The notes beneath the pieces were generated by a model. That model saw nothing but the letters and a program-made list of their open reading frames with translations, was not told the origin of the DNA and ran no database searches. Positions 17,729 through 26,212 of a stretch of 64,000 nt of DNA are shown here, one piece after another (within the stretch, counting starts at the first letter, position 1; each line of letters begins with the position of its first letter). Position numbers and translations under genes: made by a program. The DNA comes from CAMTWZ01 sp041749075 (GTDB taxonomy: Bacteria > Bacteroidota > Rhodothermia > Balneolales > HLUCCA01): the NCBI GenBank assembly GCA_041749075.1, contig JBGTBY010000023.1:1-64000 (forward strand). Reading direction: 5' to 3'.

Positions 17729-18901
17729 ATGAAACACCCATTTCTAATCTCGCTCATCCTTGCGTGCAGCCTGTCATGCGCGCCAGAACCGTCATTCGTC
17801 CAATTGGTGGATGCGAATGCGACCGAAGCCACGAAAACCTTCTACAAGAACCTGCAAGATCTGCAGGGCAAAGGATTGATGTTCGGTCACCAAGCCACGT
17901 TGGAATATGGCTATACCTGGACCCAAGCCGATCTCGCACCCGGCGAACTCCGTTCGGATGTGAAAGACGTGACAGGCTCGTTCCCTTCGGTGTATGGATT
18001 CGCCGTGAATGCGGTGGTCAATTTGAGTTGGGATGAAGAACGTCGCGAAGCCGCCAGACAACGCCAGTTCGCGTGGGATAAGGGAATCGCGGAACGTGGT
18101 GGTGTGATCACGTATGAATGGCATATGCCGCATCCGGATGGTGGACGATCCTTCTATGATACCACGGCCGTTGTGCATCGCATCATACCGGGTGGCGATT
18201 TGCATGATGTTCTGAAAACGAATATAGACCATGCCGCTGCGTATTTCAAGATGCTGGAAGCCGAGAACATCCCCATCCTGTTTCGTCCGTGGCATGAGCA
18301 TAACGGCGATTGGTTCTGGTGGTGCAAAGGCTCCACATCCGAAGACGATTTCATCGCCCTATGGCGCTTCACGGTCGATTACCTGAAGAATGAGAAGGAT
18401 GTCCACAATCTGATCTATGCCTACTCGCCCGATCGAAGCCGCATCAACATCGATGATTTTAAAACAGGCTATATGTGGGGATATCCTGGCGATGAGTATG
18501 TGGATCTGATCGGGTTGGATAATTATTGGGATTTGGGACATCCGGCTAATCCCACGCCTGCAGACGAGCAGTTGGTGAATCTTCGTCGGAGCTTGGAATA
18601 CACCGTCAATATCGCCGACAGCAAAGGCAAGATTGCGGCATTGACCGAAACCGGTTTGGAGGCCATTCCGAACCCGAGATGGTGGACCGACATCATGCTC
18701 TCATCCATTCTGCACAACGATACCACGAAACGCATTTCCTATTTCTTGGTGTGGCGCAACGCGAACCGAGCGCGCGAAAACCGGGATCATTTTTATGTCC
18801 CGTATCCGGGTCAGGTGAGCGCCGAGAATTTCGTCGAGTTCAAGAACCATCCATTCGTCTTGTTTGAGGATGAATTACCCGACTTGTATGGTCGTCGTTA
18901 A
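17729..18901 (+). CDS. GH26 beta-mannanase, surface lipoprotein
   Basis: 390 residues. A short lipoprotein-type signal with cysteines at 13 and 17 is followed by a GH26 (beta/alpha)8 catalytic domain. The acid/base Glu190 lies in FRPWHEHNGDWFWW and the nucleophile Glu307 in LTETGLEA. FGHQ near residue 53 is also typical. GH26 members hydrolyse internal beta-1,4-mannosidic bonds with retention; some release mannobiose from chain ends. The lipid anchor suggests a periplasmic-facing or surface position. It follows the epimerase gene by 13 bases. A second GH26 gene (26213-27343) lies in the minus operon, so the two probably differ in chain-length preference or location. Whether it is endo- or exo-acting cannot be read from the sequence. 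Confidence 0.92.
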   Translation: MKHPFLISLILACSLSCAPEPSFVQLVDANATEATKTFYKNLQDLQGKGLMFGHQATLEYGYTWTQADLAPGELRSDVKDVTGSFPSVYGFAVNAVVNLSWDEERREAARQRQFAWDKGIAERGGVITYEWHMPHPDGGRSFYDTTAVVHRIIPGGDLHDVLKTNIDHAAAYFKMLEAENIPILFRPWHEHNGDWFWWCKGSTSEDDFIALWRFTVDYLKNEKDVHNLIYAYSPDRSRINIDDFKTGYMWGYPGDEYVDLIGLDNYWDLGHPANPTPADEQLVNLRRSLEYTVNIADSKGKIAALTETGLEAIPNPRWWTDIMLSSILHNDTTKRISYFLVWRNANRARENRDHFYVPYPGQVSAENFVEFKNHPFVLFEDELPDLYGRR

Positions 18902-19115
18902 TCTGTTTCTGGTCTTGGTCACATTTTTTCCGCCGACCGACAGCCGGATTCGGATCATGGGGCGGCACGAGGTGGTCACCGCAGATTCCATCCGCTTCGC
19001 GGCTTCAGGAGTCACAATTTCCGTCCAATTCAGCGGACCATCCATCGTGGTCGATTTGCATGATGAATTTCGGGCAGGAAGCTCTTACAACTGGTTCACT
19101 GTGATGATCGATTGA
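18888..19115 (+). pseudogene. N-terminal half of broken CE2 acetyl esterase
   Basis: This frame encodes a signal-like start and the jelly-roll domain of carbohydrate esterase family 2 (IRIMGRHEVV, RFAASGVTISVQFSGPS, YNWFTVMID). It stops at TGA 19113-19115. The esterase continues in the same overall frame from 19140. Between them, the sense appears in the -1 frame (LNRAFTVSD at 19112-19138). The data therefore suggest two compensating single-base changes within about 28 bases: a real lesion or a sequencing error. The start overlaps the GH26 stop by 14 bases, as in an intact operon; ATG 18870 is an alternative. Confidence 0.7.
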
Positions 19116-19139
19116 ACCGAGCATTCACGGTTTCGGACC

Positions 19140-19925
19140 ATGGAAGGGCAGACCCGTTATGTGTTGGCAGTGGACTTGGAGCCTGGCTCACATCGGCTCG
19201 ATCTGATCAAAGACACCGAAGGTCAGAACGGATGGAATGCGATAACCGGCGTGTATGCGGAAGCTTTGGATGAGCTACCTCCAGCCCCCGAACTCAAAAT
19301 CGAATTCATTGGCGATTCCATCACCTGTGGCTTCGGTGTGGATGACAGCCTGATCGGATGCGGGGAGGGCACTTGGTTCGACCAGCATCGTGCGTCACAA
19401 GCATTTGGTCCGCTGACGGCAAGACGGTTTAAGGCACAATATCATCTCACGGCATTTTCTGGGATGGGGATGTACAGGAATTGGAACTCCCTCGCGCCGG
19501 TCGTCCCCCAACGCTACGACGGCGTCTTCGCCGATTATGAGGAGAGTCCGAACTGGAACCACGCCTCGTATTCGCCTCACCTGATTGTGGTGTCTGTGGG
19601 CAGTAATGATTTTTCCAATGGCGATGGCGTTACGCCGCGAGCGGCGTTCGATCCCGACGCGTATCTCTCTGCCTATTCGGAGTTTGTTGCTCGGCTTCGT
19701 TCATTACACCCCCAATCACGCATCCTGCTCACCGCCTCACCCACACTCAATCCGGAGCGTCTGTCACGGCAGATCGAGCTGTTGGGGCGCATCCCGGACG
19801 TCACCGTGTATTCGTTCCAAAACCGGTACAACCAAGGGTGCAACGGACATCCCAACGCCGCCGAACAGCTGCAGATGTCCGATGAACTCATTCCTGTCAT
19901 CTCCTCAATGATGTCCTGGCCATGA
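19140..19925 (+). CDS. CE2-type SGNH acetyl esterase, catalytic half of a broken gene
   Basis: 261 residues. It opens inside the linker strand of the jelly-roll domain (RYVLAVDLEPGSHRLDLIKD) and then holds the complete SGNH hydrolase domain. GDSIT carries the nucleophilic serine, SGMGMYRNW is a CE2 signature, SVGSNDF is block III, and GCNGHPNAAEQ holds the catalytic histidine. CE2 enzymes remove acetyl groups from mannan and glucomannan, which would prepare acetylated mannan for the neighbouring mannanases. The ATG at 19140 has no plausible ribosome site and no signal peptide, so unless the upstream stop is an error the product would be mislocated. The end overlaps the next gene by four bases (ATGA). 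Confidence 0.75.
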   Translation: MEGQTRYVLAVDLEPGSHRLDLIKDTEGQNGWNAITGVYAEALDELPPAPELKIEFIGDSITCGFGVDDSLIGCGEGTWFDQHRASQAFGPLTARRFKAQYHLTAFSGMGMYRNWNSLAPVVPQRYDGVFADYEESPNWNHASYSPHLIVVSVGSNDFSNGDGVTPRAAFDPDAYLSAYSEFVARLRSLHPQSRILLTASPTLNPERLSRQIELLGRIPDVTVYSFQNRYNQGCNGHPNAAEQLQMSDELIPVISSMMSWP

Positions 19926-21202
19926 AACAACTCCTATCCATTGCGCTACTCGCGATTCTCGCTTCGTGCGCATCCCCATCCGAAAAACACTTCGTGAAAG
20001 TGGAAGGCGCCCAATTCACATTGGATGGCAAACCCTATTATTTCGTAGGGACGAACTTCTGGTATGGCGCTAATCTCGGGATGGAGGGAGCCGCTGGCGA
20101 CCGCGAACGGCTCATTCGCGAACTCGATCTTCTAAAAGCGACAGGGTTGACCAACTTGCGCATCATGGCCGCATCGGAGGGTCCATTTCATGCCAATGCG
20201 GTGAGTCCGACCTTCAAGCCGACGAAAGATTCGGTGAACACGGATCTGTTGGTCGGTCTCGATTTCCTTCTCGCTGAAATGGGCAAACGGGACATGAAAG
20301 CCGTCATTTTCTTAAACAATTTCTGGGAATGGAGCGGTGGCATGAACCAATGGGGCGAATGGTATGGCAACGGACCCGGTTCCAACCCGCAGGTGACTGG
20401 CGATTGGGATACCTTTATCCTTCAATCGGCCAAGTTTTATCCGAATGAGGCTGCACAAACGGCATGGCGCGAGTATATGACGTTGGTGATCGGTCGAACA
20501 AACAGCATCACCGGACAAAAATACACCGATGATACAACGATCATGTCGTGGCAGTTGGCGAATGAACCGCGTCCGGATTACTACGATCCGGAACCGTTCG
20601 TGCGATGGATCGACGAGTCGGCGGGCTTCATCAAAGCCTTAGCGCCAAACCAGCTGGTTTCAACCGGAAACGAAGGTTCCCGTGGCTCGAACGACAATAT
20701 GGATTTGTTCGTGCGTGCGCATTCATCATCGAACGTCGATTACCTGACGTTCCACATGTGGGCGAAAAACTGGAATTGGTATGACGCGGCGAATCCGGAT
20801 TCAACGATCATCACCTCCATGGCCAATGCGGAAACCTACATCCGCAACCACATCGAAATCGCGCGCCAAATGAACAAACCCATCACCATGGAAGAATTCG
20901 GGCTCGGTCGTGATTACGAGAACCACGACCCTGCGAACACCACCGCGTATCGCGACCGGTATTTCCGCCATGTGTTTTCGTTGGTGGAAGAAAGCATGGA
21001 ATCTGGTTCTCCGTTAGCGGGAACCAATTTCTGGGCTTGGGGCGGTTATGGTGTGGCCGCGCAGCCCGATTTCACGTGGAAGCCGGGCGACCCGTTCATG
21101 GGTGATCCTCCGCAAGAGCCGCAAGGATTGAACTCGGTGTTCGCCGCGGACTCTTCCACACTCGACATCCTCAAAACACATGCGCAATTCCTTCGTCGGT
21201 AG
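19922..21202 (+). CDS. GH5 (subfamily 7-like) beta-mannanase, lipoprotein
   Basis: 426 residues. The lipobox LASC (Cys16) marks an outer-membrane-anchored lipoprotein. The catalytic domain begins FVKVEGAQFTLDGKPYYFVG, the classical opening of GH5_7 endo-mannanases. Acid/base Glu215 lies in SWQLANEPRP and nucleophile Glu325 in ITMEEFGLGRD. FLNNFWEWSGG and TFHMWAKNW contribute the usual aromatic subsites. It cleaves internal beta-1,4-mannan linkages with retention. The start codon overlaps the esterase stop (ATGA), so translation is coupled. This is the last gene of the plus operon and is convergent, by only four bases, with the minus operon that ends at 21207. Confidence 0.93.
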   Translation: MKQLLSIALLAILASCASPSEKHFVKVEGAQFTLDGKPYYFVGTNFWYGANLGMEGAAGDRERLIRELDLLKATGLTNLRIMAASEGPFHANAVSPTFKPTKDSVNTDLLVGLDFLLAEMGKRDMKAVIFLNNFWEWSGGMNQWGEWYGNGPGSNPQVTGDWDTFILQSAKFYPNEAAQTAWREYMTLVIGRTNSITGQKYTDDTTIMSWQLANEPRPDYYDPEPFVRWIDESAGFIKALAPNQLVSTGNEGSRGSNDNMDLFVRAHSSSNVDYLTFHMWAKNWNWYDAANPDSTIITSMANAETYIRNHIEIARQMNKPITMEEFGLGRDYENHDPANTTAYRDRYFRHVFSLVEESMESGSPLAGTNFWAWGGYGVAAQPDFTWKPGDPFMGDPPQEPQGLNSVFAADSSTLDILKTHAQFLRR

Positions 21203-21206
21203 TGCC

Positions 21207-21722
21207 TCAGCGACCGAAATCGTCCTGAACGCGCACGATATCGTCTTCATCTGACGGATGGGCAGCATCGGTGTGCTGCCAGATTTCCGCAACGATTCCC
21301 CATTCATCCACACCCACGAGCCGATGACGCAAACCTTTGCTCAGACTCACATTGGAGCCGAGGGGCAGCGGTCGTTGTTCGGTTTGTTCATCTGTTTCGC
21401 TGATCACGATCGCCGCATTGCCTCCGATCACCGTCCAAATCTCCGAACGGCGATGATGGTATTGCCACGATAAACGTGCATTCGGCGCCACGATGAGGAT
21501 TTTCGGGCTGAGTTTCGAGAATCCGGCGAAATCCTCCACATTCAGATGCGGGAAGTAGGTGCGGATGAACAACGGCGCTTGAGCTTCATCCACATAATAG
21601 AAACCGCCCCACGGACGCGAATCATCCATGAATGTGGTCTTGAAACCGAGCTCGGTCAAATAGCTTTTCACATCGGTGAAAACCGATGGTTTGGGAGTCT
21701 CTGCAGGAAATTGTAATGACAT
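21207..21722 (-). CDS. stand-alone cupin phosphomannose isomerase (type II-like)
   Basis: 171 residues forming a single cupin domain. The metal-binding cupin stretch is seen at WQYHHRRSEIWTVIGG with LPLGSNVSLSKGLRHRLVG. The ending EDDIVRVQDDFGR is the signature of the isomerase domain of type II phosphomannose isomerase/GDP-mannose pyrophosphorylases, here without the nucleotidyltransferase half. It should interconvert mannose 6-phosphate and fructose 6-phosphate, closing the path from mannose 1-phosphate into glycolysis. It is the last gene of the minus operon, 29 bases after the sulfatase gene. Some databases name such proteins phosphoheptose isomerase; context favours mannose 6-phosphate. 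Confidence 0.75.
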   Translation of the reverse strand: MSLQFPAETPKPSVFTDVKSYLTELGFKTTFMDDSRPWGGFYYVDEAQAPLFIRTYFPHLNVEDFAGFSKLSPKILIVAPNARLSWQYHHRRSEIWTVIGGNAAIVISETDEQTEQRPLPLGSNVSLSKGLRHRLVGVDEWGIVAEIWQHTDAAHPSDEDDIVRVQDDFGR

Positions 21723-21751
21723 GGGACTGAAAATAAGATGAATTTAAACTC

Positions 21752-23485
21752 TCAGGGTCGGCGAAGTTGGACAGAGTGGATGTCGACCTTGGTTGAACCT
21801 GAAGCTATAACGGCAAGCGTCAGCCGGTCGGTATCTGTTGTGAATGAACAGGTGCCTAGACGAGCCCAATACCAGTTCGTTTTTTCATAGGCTTCGCTGC
21901 GTGGCACACGGTCCGGACTCGGCACAAAGTCTGCGCTTTGGCCCCTTGGTAGTGTCGCTGTAAGCGCACAGGATCCTGATTCAACTCGGATATCAACCGA
22001 ATCCGCACCAGCCGTGGTGTATCGAACCCATATGTCCATCGATTCGGATGCGATCACATCCAGATCCCACCAAGCCGCATCACTGGATGAATGAAAGCCG
22101 GTCAACCAGTCTTGAGCCCAACCGGCGTCGAACGCGAACCCGACCGAACCGCTGAACAGTGCTTCAGGAGCGGGTAAGGTCACGGTTTGAACGGATGCAT
22201 GTCCCACCGGAATCGGTCTGGATGCGGGTAGATCGCGAGTCACATCCTCAAACCAAATCTGATATGCTTCAGCGAAATCGGCGATGAGGTCGGGGTGGTT
22301 AGCAGCGATGTTGGTGAGCTCCTCGGGATCCACGGTCATGTCATAGAGTTCCCAACCGTCCCCATTGTTCACCGCTCGGTAACGGTCCGTGCGCACAGCT
22401 CCTGGAAAGGGTGTGAGCACCGTGTTCTGTGAGTGATGCGCGAACAGCATGCGATCTGGCCAGGTGGTCGATTCGGAGGTGATCAAGGATGCGAAACTGC
22501 GCCCATCCAGCGGTTTGGTTGGCGCCCATGCAACGCCTGTGAGTTCCGCCAAGGTCGGCAAAAGATCCACATGAGCCGCAATGTGTTCTCGAACCACACC
22601 CGCAGGAATCTTGTCTGGCCAGCGCATGAAAAAAGGAACCCGCAATCCGCCTTCATGGACACTTGCTTTGATGCCTTTCATTCCGGCATTGTACCGCACG
22701 CCGTTGGGGCCATTATCTGTCATGAAGATCACAATCGTGTTTTCTGACAGTCCAAGTTCATCTAAACGGTTAAGAATTCGGCCGATGTTCTGATCGATGT
22801 TTTCCACCATGCCGTAGACGGTCGCGTCTTTGTCGTTCAGGGATTTTCCATGATGGGCATCGAAGTGTGAATCCGGCACCTGAAACGGACTATGCGGGGT
22901 GTGGATGGACAGAAATGCGAAAAACGGTTGATGAGGCTCCCTCGAAATGAACGCCAAAGTCGAATCGGTGAGCACATCCGTCAAATATCCTTTCGTGGGA
23001 ACGGTTCGGTCTTGATACTCCACATTCGTATCGAAATAATTCGAAATGTGTCCTTCGTTGAATCCGAAAAAGAGATCGAAGCCTCGGTCTTTGGGTGTGT
23101 TCGGAAAGTGAGCGCCGTTGTGCCATTTCCCAAAAAGTGCGGTGCGATAGCCATTTTGTTTGAAGACCTGCCCGAAGGTGGTTTCGTCGGGATGCATCGA
23201 TTCCAAGCCTCGGGTGACCCACTGCGTCCCCGCCCGCAAATGATAACGACCGGTAAGCAGGCTCGCGCGGGTCGGTGCGCACACCGAGGATACCAGAAAC
23301 CGATCCATCCGTACCCCTTCCTTCGCGATGCGGTCCATATTCGGCGTGCTCACGTACGGATTTCCGTGCAAGGCCACATCCCCGTAGCCTTGGTCGTCTG
23401 TGAGGATGAGCAGGATGTTCGGCTTTGGCTCGGGCTTCGAACAGCCGATGGCCAAAAGCAATAGGATGAAGGCAAATCGTTTCAT
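21752..23485 (-). CDS. formylglycine-dependent sulfatase, predicted lipoprotein
   Basis: 577 residues from ATG 23485, which gives a lipoprotein-like signal (LLAIGC, Cys15) and an ATGA overlap with the upstream gene; longer starts lack both. The type I sulfatase fold is clear: NILLILTDDQGYGD binds calcium, and C-A-P-T-R (Cys69-Arg73) is the motif whose cysteine is oxidised to formylglycine. LFGKWHNG, HTPHSPF and FMTDNGPNG complete the active site. A beta-sandwich extension of about 150 residues follows (VGFAFDAGWAQDW to the end). It should remove sulfate esters from a carbohydrate. Its place in the mannan operon suggests a sulfated mannan or mixed algal glycan. The maturation enzyme is not in the window. 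Confidence 0.88.
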   Translation of the reverse strand: MKRFAFILLLLAIGCSKPEPKPNILLILTDDQGYGDVALHGNPYVSTPNMDRIAKEGVRMDRFLVSSVCAPTRASLLTGRYHLRAGTQWVTRGLESMHPDETTFGQVFKQNGYRTALFGKWHNGAHFPNTPKDRGFDLFFGFNEGHISNYFDTNVEYQDRTVPTKGYLTDVLTDSTLAFISREPHQPFFAFLSIHTPHSPFQVPDSHFDAHHGKSLNDKDATVYGMVENIDQNIGRILNRLDELGLSENTIVIFMTDNGPNGVRYNAGMKGIKASVHEGGLRVPFFMRWPDKIPAGVVREHIAAHVDLLPTLAELTGVAWAPTKPLDGRSFASLITSESTTWPDRMLFAHHSQNTVLTPFPGAVRTDRYRAVNNGDGWELYDMTVDPEELTNIAANHPDLIADFAEAYQIWFEDVTRDLPASRPIPVGHASVQTVTLPAPEALFSGSVGFAFDAGWAQDWLTGFHSSSDAAWWDLDVIASESMDIWVRYTTAGADSVDIRVESGSCALTATLPRGQSADFVPSPDRVPRSEAYEKTNWYWARLGTCSFTTDTDRLTLAVIASGSTKVDIHSVQLRRP

Positions 23486-25200
23486 CGGCTCCATACTCCG
23501 GATCCGCTCCAGTCTTCCGCTTTTCCCCAAACGGGTCGCAGCCATAAGATGGATGGTTTCGTGTTTTCAGGCCGGTCGTGATCCATCCATCCCACATTCA
23601 GGCGGATACTCGTCCAGTCTTGACCTTGGGTTTTCTCGATGTAGGACAGCGGGATGGAAACTCGGGTTTGAAATTGACCTTCGTCTGGAAAGACTTCGGA
23701 TCTGGCTCGAACGTGCACATCCAAATCATCGATTTCGATCAAAGGGCGATCCGAAAGAGTGCCTGGTGCGATTCGAATCTTCAATGGCATTTCGTGGATA
23801 GCATCAAGATGGACATAGAACTGGTCTTGATGTGCGGATAGTTGGGTTCTCGATGGAAGGATGATGCGATCATCCCATGCCGTGATGTCCACATGCAGAT
23901 ATGTGGCGTCAATGGATGTTTTCACGCTGAAGCGGCCATCATCCGGACCTTTCCAATCCCAATCTTCCTGCATATAAACCGGACGTGTGATGCGCATTTC
24001 ATCGCCAATATGGTGGGTCCAATCCATTCGCAACGCGACAGTGGTCGGAAGGCTTAATTCACGACCTCGATCTTTGTACATCGCCGATAGGGTGATGGAA
24101 GCTTGCGCATCGTTCACGTTTTGAATGGACACGGGTGTGTCTGTGACGACATCAACATGAAGAATGGTATCGGATAAACCGGGAATGATGAGATCCACTT
24201 CAGATGGCATGAACCTGATGCCAAGTTGAGATTGCAACGATCCGGTAACACGCATCGATTCGGGTTCGGAATTCCGGAATCGAAGAACGGTGTTTGTTCG
24301 GGATAGCAGAGGGGATGAACTTCTGATTGGATCGATCGACATCCATTGCCCCATCCGTAGGGCTTGGATCATGCGGTTGTTTTCGTCGGTGACAATCTCT
24401 TTGCCGAGGATGCCGTCGAGCTCCAAGTGAGCCACTTGCGGACCCTCATCTGTCATCGTCACCCAGGTGATATGCTCGAACTCGCCGAATTCCACGCCGC
24501 GTAAATGGCTTCCACCACCGGTGGTGGCCAAGACGTAATGATCGCGGCCGTTGTGCTGGCTGTACAGATAATGATGGTGATGACCCGAAAACAGGGTGTA
24601 GTTTCGATCTCCTAAAGCGGATTCGATCTGCTCATATCCGGCTTTGTTGCCATAATTCCACAAAGGACGATGCATGAACAAGAGCGTCCAGCGGGCGTCT
24701 CTGTTTGTTTCCAGCGCGGCGGTGATGTCGGCCAGTTGTTGGGTTCCAATGCCGCCTCCGAGACGATCTTCGGTATGCAGCGCCACAAAAAGAACATCTT
24801 TATAGCGGAAGGTGTACCACGGACTCCCATGGCGTTCACGCCAAACGGCATCAAGCTGAGGATTGCTGATGTCGTGATTGCCGGGAACGTAGTAGAACCG
24901 CATTTTCAGGCGATTCACTATGGCATCGAACTCATTCCATTGTGCATTCCAGACATCCGGATCGGTGGTATATCCATCCACAAGATCGCCCACGCTGAGC
25001 ACGAACTCGGGTTGCATCAGATTCACTTTTTCCGCGCCTTTTTCGAACACGCCGGGAAGCATGCCGCCAGTTCTGTCGCCCATGATGGCGAAGCGGAAGG
25101 TGCCCTCCGCGTTGTTCAGAGGTTTGTCGGATTGGGAAACAGGTTGCGCAACGAGTGGTGCCGCGAGCAAGACTCCGGCCAAGCAAATCAAACGGAACAT
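23482..25200 (-). CDS. secreted calcineurin-like metallophosphoesterase with C-terminal CBM9-like domain
   Basis: 572 residues with a signal peptide (cleavage near LVAQ, residue 19). Dimetal-phosphoesterase motifs appear in order: MGDRTGG, VGDLVDG, PGNHD, FMHRPLW, and SGHHHHYL. A middle beta-rich region is followed by a C-terminal domain (RPVYMQEDWDWKGPDDGRFS, VKTSIDATYLHVDITAWDDR, ending in tryptophans) that resembles CBM9-type sugar-binding modules. The reaction is probably phosphoester hydrolysis on an extracellular or periplasmic substrate; the actual substrate is unknown. The gene lies seven bases after the aldo/keto reductase gene and overlaps the sulfatase start by four bases (ATGA). 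The pair may act on one decorated glycan. Confidence 0.85.
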   Translation of the reverse strand: MFRLICLAGVLLAAPLVAQPVSQSDKPLNNAEGTFRFAIMGDRTGGMLPGVFEKGAEKVNLMQPEFVLSVGDLVDGYTTDPDVWNAQWNEFDAIVNRLKMRFYYVPGNHDISNPQLDAVWRERHGSPWYTFRYKDVLFVALHTEDRLGGGIGTQQLADITAALETNRDARWTLLFMHRPLWNYGNKAGYEQIESALGDRNYTLFSGHHHHYLYSQHNGRDHYVLATTGGGSHLRGVEFGEFEHITWVTMTDEGPQVAHLELDGILGKEIVTDENNRMIQALRMGQWMSIDPIRSSSPLLSRTNTVLRFRNSEPESMRVTGSLQSQLGIRFMPSEVDLIIPGLSDTILHVDVVTDTPVSIQNVNDAQASITLSAMYKDRGRELSLPTTVALRMDWTHHIGDEMRITRPVYMQEDWDWKGPDDGRFSVKTSIDATYLHVDITAWDDRIILPSRTQLSAHQDQFYVHLDAIHEMPLKIRIAPGTLSDRPLIEIDDLDVHVRARSEVFPDEGQFQTRVSIPLSYIEKTQGQDWTSIRLNVGWMDHDRPENTKPSILWLRPVWGKAEDWSGSGVWSR

Positions 25201-25207
25201 GAAAAAC

Positions 25208-26203
25208 TCAGGCTAAGATGGAATCGATGAGAGTAAGCTCATCGCTGGTGAAGGCGGTGTTCATGGTGCCGCCGATGCAATCATCGATCTGCGCGGTGCT
25301 GCTGGCTCCGATCAGGACGGACGTGACGCGTGGCAACCGCAACAACCATGCGATGGCCATTTGAGCCAAGGTCTGGCCTCGGTTAGCCGCCACGTTGTTC
25401 AGCTTTTGCAATTTGGCCACGATCTCGGGCGTGATGTGTTTTTTCTGAAGACTTCCATAGGATTTCGTGACGCGCGAGGTAGACGGTATGCCATGGAGAT
25501 ATTTGTCGCTAAGCAAGCCTTGTGCCAAGGGTGAGAAGACAATGAAGCCGATATCATCTTTGTCGAGCTGGGCAAGGAGTCCGTCTTCGACCCAGCGATC
25601 CATCATGGAATATCTGGCTTGATGAATGATGCACGGTGTTCCGAGTTCCCGAAGGATGGATGCGGCTTCTGCGGTCATATCCGCCGGATAGTTTGATATT
25701 CCCGCATATAAGGCTTTTCCGCTTCGAACCGCATGATCCAGCGCCATCATGGTTTCTTCGAGCGGGGTTTCGTCGTCGGGTCGATGGGAGTAGAAAATGT
25801 CAACATAATCCAAGCCCATGCGCTTCAGGCTTTGATCGAGGCTGGCTAATAGGTATTTGCGTGAGCCAAACTCGCCATACGGGCCGGGCCACATCAGATA
25901 TCCCGCTTTCGTGCTGATGATCAACTCATCGCGATAAGGTCGGAAGTCCTGCTTGAACAACATCCCGAAGTTGGATTCGGCGGAGCCGGGTGGCGGACCA
26001 TAGTTGTTCGCCAGGTCGAAATGAGTGATTCCCGCATCGAACGCACGACGTAGCATGGCGCGAGCCACGTCAAAGGAGTCATACTCCGTTCCGAAATTCT
26101 GCCATAGGCCGAGGGAGATTTCGGGGAGTTTGAGTCCGCTTCGGCCGGTCCGGCGGTATGAAAGGTGATCGTAGCGGTCGGCGGCGGCGGTATACGGACT
26201 CAT
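25208..26203 (-). CDS. aldo/keto reductase (YghZ-like)
   Basis: 331 residues forming an NAD(P)H-dependent TIM barrel of the aldo/keto reductase superfamily. The tetrad is visible in FDLANNYG (Asp, Tyr), IISTKAGY (Lys) and DIFYSHRPD (His). The opening YDHLSYRRTGRSGLKLPEIS and LGLWQNFG place it closest to the E. coli YghZ (L-glyceraldehyde 3-phosphate reductase) group. The cofactor-binding end reads SVLIGASSTAQIDDCI. No signal peptide, so it is cytoplasmic. It sits between the GH26 and phosphoesterase genes with gaps of 9 and 7 bases, so it belongs to the mannan operon. Its substrate is unclear: a sugar aldehyde or detoxification are possible. Confidence 0.9.
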   Translation of the reverse strand: MSPYTAAADRYDHLSYRRTGRSGLKLPEISLGLWQNFGTEYDSFDVARAMLRRAFDAGITHFDLANNYGPPPGSAESNFGMLFKQDFRPYRDELIISTKAGYLMWPGPYGEFGSRKYLLASLDQSLKRMGLDYVDIFYSHRPDDETPLEETMMALDHAVRSGKALYAGISNYPADMTAEAASILRELGTPCIIHQARYSMMDRWVEDGLLAQLDKDDIGFIVFSPLAQGLLSDKYLHGIPSTSRVTKSYGSLQKKHITPEIVAKLQKLNNVAANRGQTLAQMAIAWLLRLPRVTSVLIGASSTAQIDDCIGGTMNTAFTSDELTLIDSILA

Positions 26204-26212
26204 TTTAGATGA

